From positions 5,208,001 to 5,272,000 of the forward strand of contig CM121341.1 of assembly GCA_051530055.1 (NCBI GenBank): a stretch of DNA of 64,000 bases. Direction: 5' to 3'. Shown piece after piece: positions 59,783-64,000 of the stretch. The position numbers and the translations under genes are program-made. Under the pieces are notes generated by a model. That model was given only the letters and a program-made list of their open reading frames with translations. It did no database searches and was not told where the DNA came from. This DNA is from Neoechinorhynchus agilis. Taxonomy: Eukaryota > Acanthocephala. How positions within the stretch are numbered: position 1 is the stretch's first letter; each line of letters begins with the position of its first letter.

Positions 59783-60763
59783 TTACAAATACACAATTTC
59801 TCCATCAATTACAAATGGAAGCAATGCCAATTTCGGTGTTGTTTGTTCATTGACGTCCGCATTCAGGATACGATGCTTGGAACCATTTGACGGACATTCC
59901 TCGTCCGTTGATGGACGTTTGGTTCCATGCAAAAGTCTTCGATTATTGGAATCAATGTTCGTTGTCGATAATTGAGTCGGTTTTGACCTTGAACACCGAC
60001 TATTGGATTCTGGGAAGGTTAATGGATTTAACCAATTAGGAATCATTTGATCCTCACAGTTTATGAACGATTCAATATGAGGACGCTTCACTGGCAAAGT
60101 TCTAATATCTGGAAACGTCGTGTTTAATGGACATTGACGCTTTTGAGCCATTTCTCTTTTATCTCTCGGCCCTGATGATGCCATTCGATCTTTTGGACTA
60201 CGGATCATTCGAATTCCGTTGAAATCATCAATGGAACTTTGCCGTGGTGCACTAATTTTAAACGCGGAATTCTGCATAGCAATTTCACCCGGACGCAAGT
60301 ATTCGAAGGAATTTCTTAGGAACTCTTCAAATGATTCCTCTTCATCATCAGGAAGTGGAATCTCGATCGCTTCTTCTAAAATGCTCCCTGTATCGTTTTT
60401 CCTGAGCTCCGAGGTCGTTATCTCCTTACTCTCCGTTTGTTTTATGCAAATATCCGGGCTGGATAAACCTTTCTCTCTTTCGTCTAACACTTCTTCAATA
60501 CGATTTAACAATTCTATTATCAAATCAAGAAGATCGTCGCTCTCGTCATCAGCACTGAGCCTTCTTATAAAATATTCGATATCCAATTCCTTTATATCAG
60601 AAGCTGTGATATTCCTTTTGAGTATTTCTCGAATGAGTTTCTCGGCCATTTCTTCATTTCTTATAACAAACATCTCATCTGCATTTAGTTTCAGGGCGGT
60701 AAATAAATCCTCAAGGGTAGTTTTCTTTACTGGAGATTCTTTGCATTTAGTTTGAGACATCAT
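59783..60763 (-). CDS. Unrecognised 326-residue acidic/disordered protein
   Basis: I do not recognise this protein. The first 120 residues are predicted mostly helical and acidic: TTLEDLFTALKLNADEMFVI, AEKLIREILKRNITASDIKE, then LLDLIIELLNRIEEVLDERE. This could form a small helical bundle or coiled coil. The remainder is disordered with Ser/Pro/Arg stretches (EFLRNSFEYLRPGEI, GIRMIRSPKDRMAS) and ends LALLPFVIDGEIVYL. It starts ATGATGTCTCAAACT; the first ATG at 60763 is used. It lies in the same orientation as its neighbours at 58396 and 61071 (gaps of about 500 and 307 bp), which could be an operon-like arrangement, but no trans-splice evidence is visible. A truncated relative of one segment lies at 43432-43660. 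One exon. Confidence 0.6.
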   Translation of the reverse strand: MMSQTKCKESPVKKTTLEDLFTALKLNADEMFVIRNEEMAEKLIREILKRNITASDIKELDIEYFIRRLSADDESDDLLDLIIELLNRIEEVLDEREKGLSSPDICIKQTESKEITTSELRKNDTGSILEEAIEIPLPDDEEESFEEFLRNSFEYLRPGEIAMQNSAFKISAPRQSSIDDFNGIRMIRSPKDRMASSGPRDKREMAQKRQCPLNTTFPDIRTLPVKRPHIESFINCEDQMIPNWLNPLTFPESNSRCSRSKPTQLSTTNIDSNNRRLLHGTKRPSTDEECPSNGSKHRILNADVNEQTTPKLALLPFVIDGEIVYL

Positions 60764-61070
60764 TGCTTTCTCTTATCGCTGTGTTTCTTTGTCTCTTTTC
60801 AACCGCTCACCGCAACCATAATCGGTTTTTTCGTTGCAAATGTTGTTTGTTATTTTGTATTTTGAACAACAGTTTCGCCTATTAAATCTGTTTGTTATTT
60901 GGCCTAATCGAAAACAAGTGAGATAATTGGTGAGACTTTAAGAACTCTCAATTTTCGATTAATCGATGCGAGCTTCTATGTTGAACCGAAAAAATCAACG
61001 TTCCAATGACCCATTCAAAAATAACGAGAAAAACGTTTTAAAGAATAATTTAATTAATTTTATGCTCTTT
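60764..61070. other. Intergenic upstream of the 326-residue protein gene
   Basis: AT-rich sequence between the 3-prime end of the guanylyltransferase gene and the start of the 326-residue gene on the same strand. Nothing recognised. Confidence 0.6.
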
Positions 61071-62336
61071 TTACATTATATGCCAGGTCGCGTCATCTAC
61101 TCGCTTATAATCCTGAATACTCTTGATGCAAAAAAGCTGCGGATCGATTTTGGATATTGTTTTCAAAAGATCTTTCTTTGTGACGGGTCGCTCAATGCTT
61201 TCCTTGATGGCCATTGCAGTCTGGAGCGTATTTGCCACATCCCTGTCATTCCTGACTCGAGTCATCTTCCATTGATTTTCTTCGATCACGCATTCAATTA
61301 TCTTTCCATCGTAGTTAAACATCTCCGCCGTTAATGTGATGCCCGCGAACGGTTTGTTGTATTTTCTAACATGCAAGAAACCCTCAGATCCAATCTGCCG
61401 TTTGTTCAAGACTTTCCGTGGTATAACAAGTTCGAATTCCACAGAATTCATTTCTGCTGGTTTCCATTTCATGAGTTCGTGAAAAGTACCATAGATGTAG
61501 GGCATGTCATTGGGTTGAAATATTAACCCGTCGCTTCGGTTGTTCAATTTCTTCTTAAACGTTTCATCCAGCAGTTTTCTTGTCATTTGTAATGAATAAA
61601 AATTCTTTTTTCGAACCAGAAATGGCTCTCTCGTTTCGTCAATTGATCCAATGCTGATTGCATGACGACGAGGTTCGACTATTTCACGAGATATCAACGC
61701 CAATCGATCGTCATAGTCTAAATTCTGACCTACAGGATCGCCATTGAAAGCAATAACGTCATAGATAAGATATAAGGGAATCTGTGTTTTGTCCGCTAAA
61801 TCAATCATCATCTCCCCGTCCAATAAAGTTTGATAAAGATCATTCGTTTGTCTCTGATTTGCCACAAACTTGAGATTTTTCACTTGGAAAATGATATTTC
61901 GTCTATCTATCATGTATATTTCGTCCATTTTTTTGATGAAACAAATATACCTCGTTCCATCCGCCTTCCAACTAACGCGGTAGTCCAGCAATTTAAGTTT
62001 TCCCATATTCTTGACCGTCATTGATACTGGCTGACTACCAATAAAACCAAATCCGTACGTATCGGCACAGAGCAGTTTAATATTCCGTCGAATATCGTCA
62101 ATCTTTGCATTGTCCTCTAACCTGGACACATCGTCCACCGCGAATCCGGGCAACCCAGCAGCTTGATTTTGAGATTCTTGTTCCGCATGCACCGATTCCA
62201 GTGGTCCGTTTTTGTCCATTTTGCGATTTGAATCAACATGACTTTTGTTGGTAGCTCCTTTTTGATCGATAGAATTATCCGGCGGATTTAACAATGTATT
62301 GAGCGTCGCATCCCAATCGAAATCGTGATAACTCAT
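61071..62336 (-). CDS. mRNA capping enzyme, guanylyltransferase part only
   Basis: The protein has 421 residues. The guanylyltransferase nucleotidyl-transfer motifs are all in order: KADGTRY with the lysine that forms the GMP adduct at about residue 124, IDRRNIIFQV (motif III, about 144), LLDGEMMID (about 171), SDGLIFQPND (motif IV, about 268), LMKWKPAEMNSVEFEL (motif V, about 288) and a C-terminal OB fold. It adds GMP to the 5-prime end of nascent RNA in the nucleus. In other animals this domain is fused behind an RNA 5-prime triphosphatase with an HCxxGxxRT loop. Here the first 90 residues are disordered and no such loop lies between this start and ZW10 about 560 bp upstream. One exon; the ATG at 62336 overlaps the stop of a short upstream frame. 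Confidence 0.92.
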   Translation of the reverse strand: MSYHDFDWDATLNTLLNPPDNSIDQKGATNKSHVDSNRKMDKNGPLESVHAEQESQNQAAGLPGFAVDDVSRLEDNAKIDDIRRNIKLLCADTYGFGFIGSQPVSMTVKNMGKLKLLDYRVSWKADGTRYICFIKKMDEIYMIDRRNIIFQVKNLKFVANQRQTNDLYQTLLDGEMMIDLADKTQIPLYLIYDVIAFNGDPVGQNLDYDDRLALISREIVEPRRHAISIGSIDETREPFLVRKKNFYSLQMTRKLLDETFKKKLNNRSDGLIFQPNDMPYIYGTFHELMKWKPAEMNSVEFELVIPRKVLNKRQIGSEGFLHVRKYNKPFAGITLTAEMFNYDGKIIECVIEENQWKMTRVRNDRDVANTLQTAMAIKESIERPVTKKDLLKTISKIDPQLFCIKSIQDYKRVDDATWHIM

Positions 62337-62897
62337 TGCTTCGAATATTCAGCACTAATGTGGCTACTGGTTGATGAGGACGATCTGTGATTATTGTACA
62401 TGATTGGTTCATTGATTGTGTGTATGTTTACCGATATGCCGTCAATATTTATCAGCCGATTATCGGAGAATGTTATTGATTCTCGGAAAACAGTGTTTTT
62501 TGGCGAAAAATCACGCATAGTGGAAAATTTTGATGAGTAAACATTGGTTAATATTTGCCAAAAACATTAGACCGACGACTGTGATCCGGTATTGGGAAAG
62601 ACGAATCGATTTTCTTAGAAAAAAAGAGATTGCTAAATTATGGCTCAATAACTAACACAGAAACGACACTTGAGCCAATAAACCCATTCATTCCTGCAAC
62701 AAATGAAGCAAAATTTCTTAAGATCTTGAAAATCTATTTCGTCGTTCTGTGGTTAAATAGGACTTTTTACGTTAACGACAAGTATATAGAAATCTTCGGT
62801 GTTGCTTAAGTAGCTTAGAACCGACACGTACGAAAATATATGCCCCCCCCGAATTGTAGAGATTTCATTTTTAAATCAATGATCAGACTTGTTTTGC
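62337..62897. other. Intergenic between ZW10 and the capping enzyme
   Basis: A 61-codon minus-strand frame (62333-62518, ending SHISAEYSKQ) overlaps the capping-enzyme ATG by four bases and could be an upstream ORF. I checked all minus-strand frames for a triphosphatase HC-x5-R loop and saw none. A C-run (CCCCCCCC near 62845) lies close to the ZW10 end. Confidence 0.6.
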
Positions 62898-64000
62898 CTA
62901 GATTTTATTCAAAACAACCGACCTGAGTTCGCTATTAGAGAAAGTCGCTCTGATCATATTCCTTAGTTCATTTGTGCTTAAAGTTCGGGTTCCTTCATTA
63001 TTTCTCAGAATTCCATGAGCATTCGTAGTCAACTCATCATCGATATCTTTAAGACATGATTCCAATATGAATTGAATCGCGTTTAGTTTTTCAGTTAAAT
63101 ATACTGGATACCCTTCTAGAGCTAATTGAAGCCTATTGATTAGTTTCGTCAGTCTTGTTGTCTGATCCATTGTAATATCAACTGCGTTTACAATCGAACA
63201 AATAATTCGATTAGTTACGTTGACATAGAGATCATCTAAGAAGATTTCGGTTAGAAAAATAGACAAAATCCGGTTATACTTACTAATGGATTCGTGAGCG
63301 GTGAGTGGATCGTATAGTGTATCCATATACGTTTTCGAGACGCGATCGATTAATGTTAGGCAAGAATGACTCGTCGTTCTTAGTTCGTTAATGTTCTCAA
63401 TTTCATCAAACATTTCTTCAATTGATTGCCGGACACCAAATAAGTTCTTTCCAATCACGTCTTTTTCTAACTGTTTCAATGAACTTTGGTCAATGCGAGT
63501 CAACTTTTCTTGGCAAATAGTTATCCCATTACAAAACGCACCTTTAACATTCAACGATTAATCTAAAAAATAACCAAAAAGTGTAATACTTACATGCAAT
63601 GTAAGCGTTCAATGACAAATTCAACTCGTTTGTCTGAATAAATCTCTCAAAGAAATTGCAACAAGCATTGATCAACTCATTCATATATTTGCCTCCTCCA
63701 TCAATCTGGCCTTGATCAACAACGGCCGATAAAACACATCCGTCGATCTGTTCCATGCATAAAACGATTCGTTGGGCAAATTCTATAAAAGTGGATGCTG
63801 CTTTCGATGAATCTTTGAAATACACACCCACTTCTAGACGGCCTCAGCTGGAACGTCCACTTTTCGTGACAGAACCTCTACACTCTCAAAATCCTTTATC
63901 TTTGTTGAACTAATGGTTTTCGAGAATTCGACGAATTTTGAGAGTTCACACGATAAACGGATATTCCACACGTCCTTAAGAGCTTCAATTTCTTCATAAC
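62898..64000 (-). CDS. ZW10: ZW10, RZZ/NRZ complex subunit (C-terminal part, runs off the window)
   Basis: The C-terminus LSTNELRNMIRATFSNSELR matches the S-x-E-V-x-A-L-I-R-A-L-F-Q-N-T-E-R-R end of ZW10. Upstream, YNRILSIFLTEIFLDDLYVN and MDQTTRLTKLINRLQLALEG match the helices around the N-x-x-x-x-x-L-L-N-T-A-I-S-E part, and YPVYLTEKLNAIQFILESCL matches the V-P-x-Y-V-P-K-W segment. At kinetochores ZW10 acts in the RZZ complex to recruit dynein-dynactin; at the ER it acts in the NRZ tether. A 52-bp intron (63593-63542, GTAAGT to AAAG) joins NAYIAC to AFCNGITIC in frame; the nearer TTTTTTAG would give a stop. A frame change near 63836 needs another small intron (for example 50 bp starting GTGTAG) or is a lesion. 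Coding sequence (LSCELSKFVEFSKTISSTKI) continues to the window edge. Confidence 0.85.

Noticed and set aside
63544-63831. Separate 95-residue gene starting MGVYFKDSS
   Set aside because: It joins in frame to the ZW10 C-terminal part through a 52-bp GT-AG intron and is flanked upstream by more ZW10-like sequence, so it is an exon part.
1-64000. tRNA, rRNA, snRNA or spliced-leader RNA genes
   Set aside because: I looked for T-loop GTTCGANTC and conserved snRNA/SL tracts by eye and found none convincing; a tRNAscan-SE and Infernal run would be decisive.

Overview
The window looks like nuclear DNA of a small animal, most likely a nematode. Animal genes present are an emerin-type LEM protein, ZW10, dynactin p25 (DCTN5), an NCOA5-like factor, CNOT9, SNU13, mRNA guanylyltransferase and ribosomal protein S27a fused to a strongly eroded ubiquitin. 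An eroded ubiquitin on S27a is known from C. elegans UBL-1. The DNA is AT-rich, genes are compact and the introns I can infer are tiny (35, 40 and 52 bp). The species cannot be named from this sequence.

Left part (1-10.4 kb): a SWEET-like fragment, the tail of a LINE (called LINE-2 here), the C-terminal half of a 7TM receptor, CNOT9, a foldback element, two minisatellites and an emerin-like gene whose start abuts the second minisatellite. A stop-interrupted trehalase fragment follows, then inverted copies of sequence that recurs further right.

Centre (10.4-37.3 kb): a rearranged multicopy array. Its core module is a divergent pair with 47 bp between start codons: DCTN5 on one strand and, on the other, an unrecognised basic, disordered, probably nuclear protein, called KRP here, with two SUMO-interaction-like motifs. 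There are five DCTN5 copies, all with open exons and the same two tiny introns. There are nine KRP copies: five long type-A copies next to DCTN5, of which one is fully intact (16651-18045), and four N-truncated type-B copies with their own upstream block. One module is inverted. Trehalase fragments, retroelement pieces and orphan coding scraps have travelled with the modules. This array is the most unusual thing in the window.

Right part (37.3-64 kb): SNU13; a 4.48-kb segment present twice (38951-43431 and 48800-53281) at about 99.8 percent identity, carrying an unrecognised 671-residue protein with three Cys-rich modules and ten tandem repeats; an NCOA5-like gene; a Jockey/CR1-type LINE (LINE-1); a long LINE-2 copy; S27a; a LINE-1 3-prime end carrying a 66-bp minisatellite; a basic Ser/Arg-rich single-pass membrane protein; an unrecognised 326-residue protein; a guanylyltransferase lacking the usual animal RNA triphosphatase domain; and ZW10 running off the right edge.

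The unique genes are housekeeping functions (deadenylation, splicing/snoRNP, capping, translation, nuclear envelope, dynein/kinetochore). DCTN5 (dynactin) and ZW10 (the RZZ complex, which recruits dynein-dynactin to kinetochores) belong to connected pathways, but they are about 29 kb apart and nothing shows that this proximity matters. No tRNA, rRNA, CRISPR, LTR pair, Polinton or envelope gene was seen.
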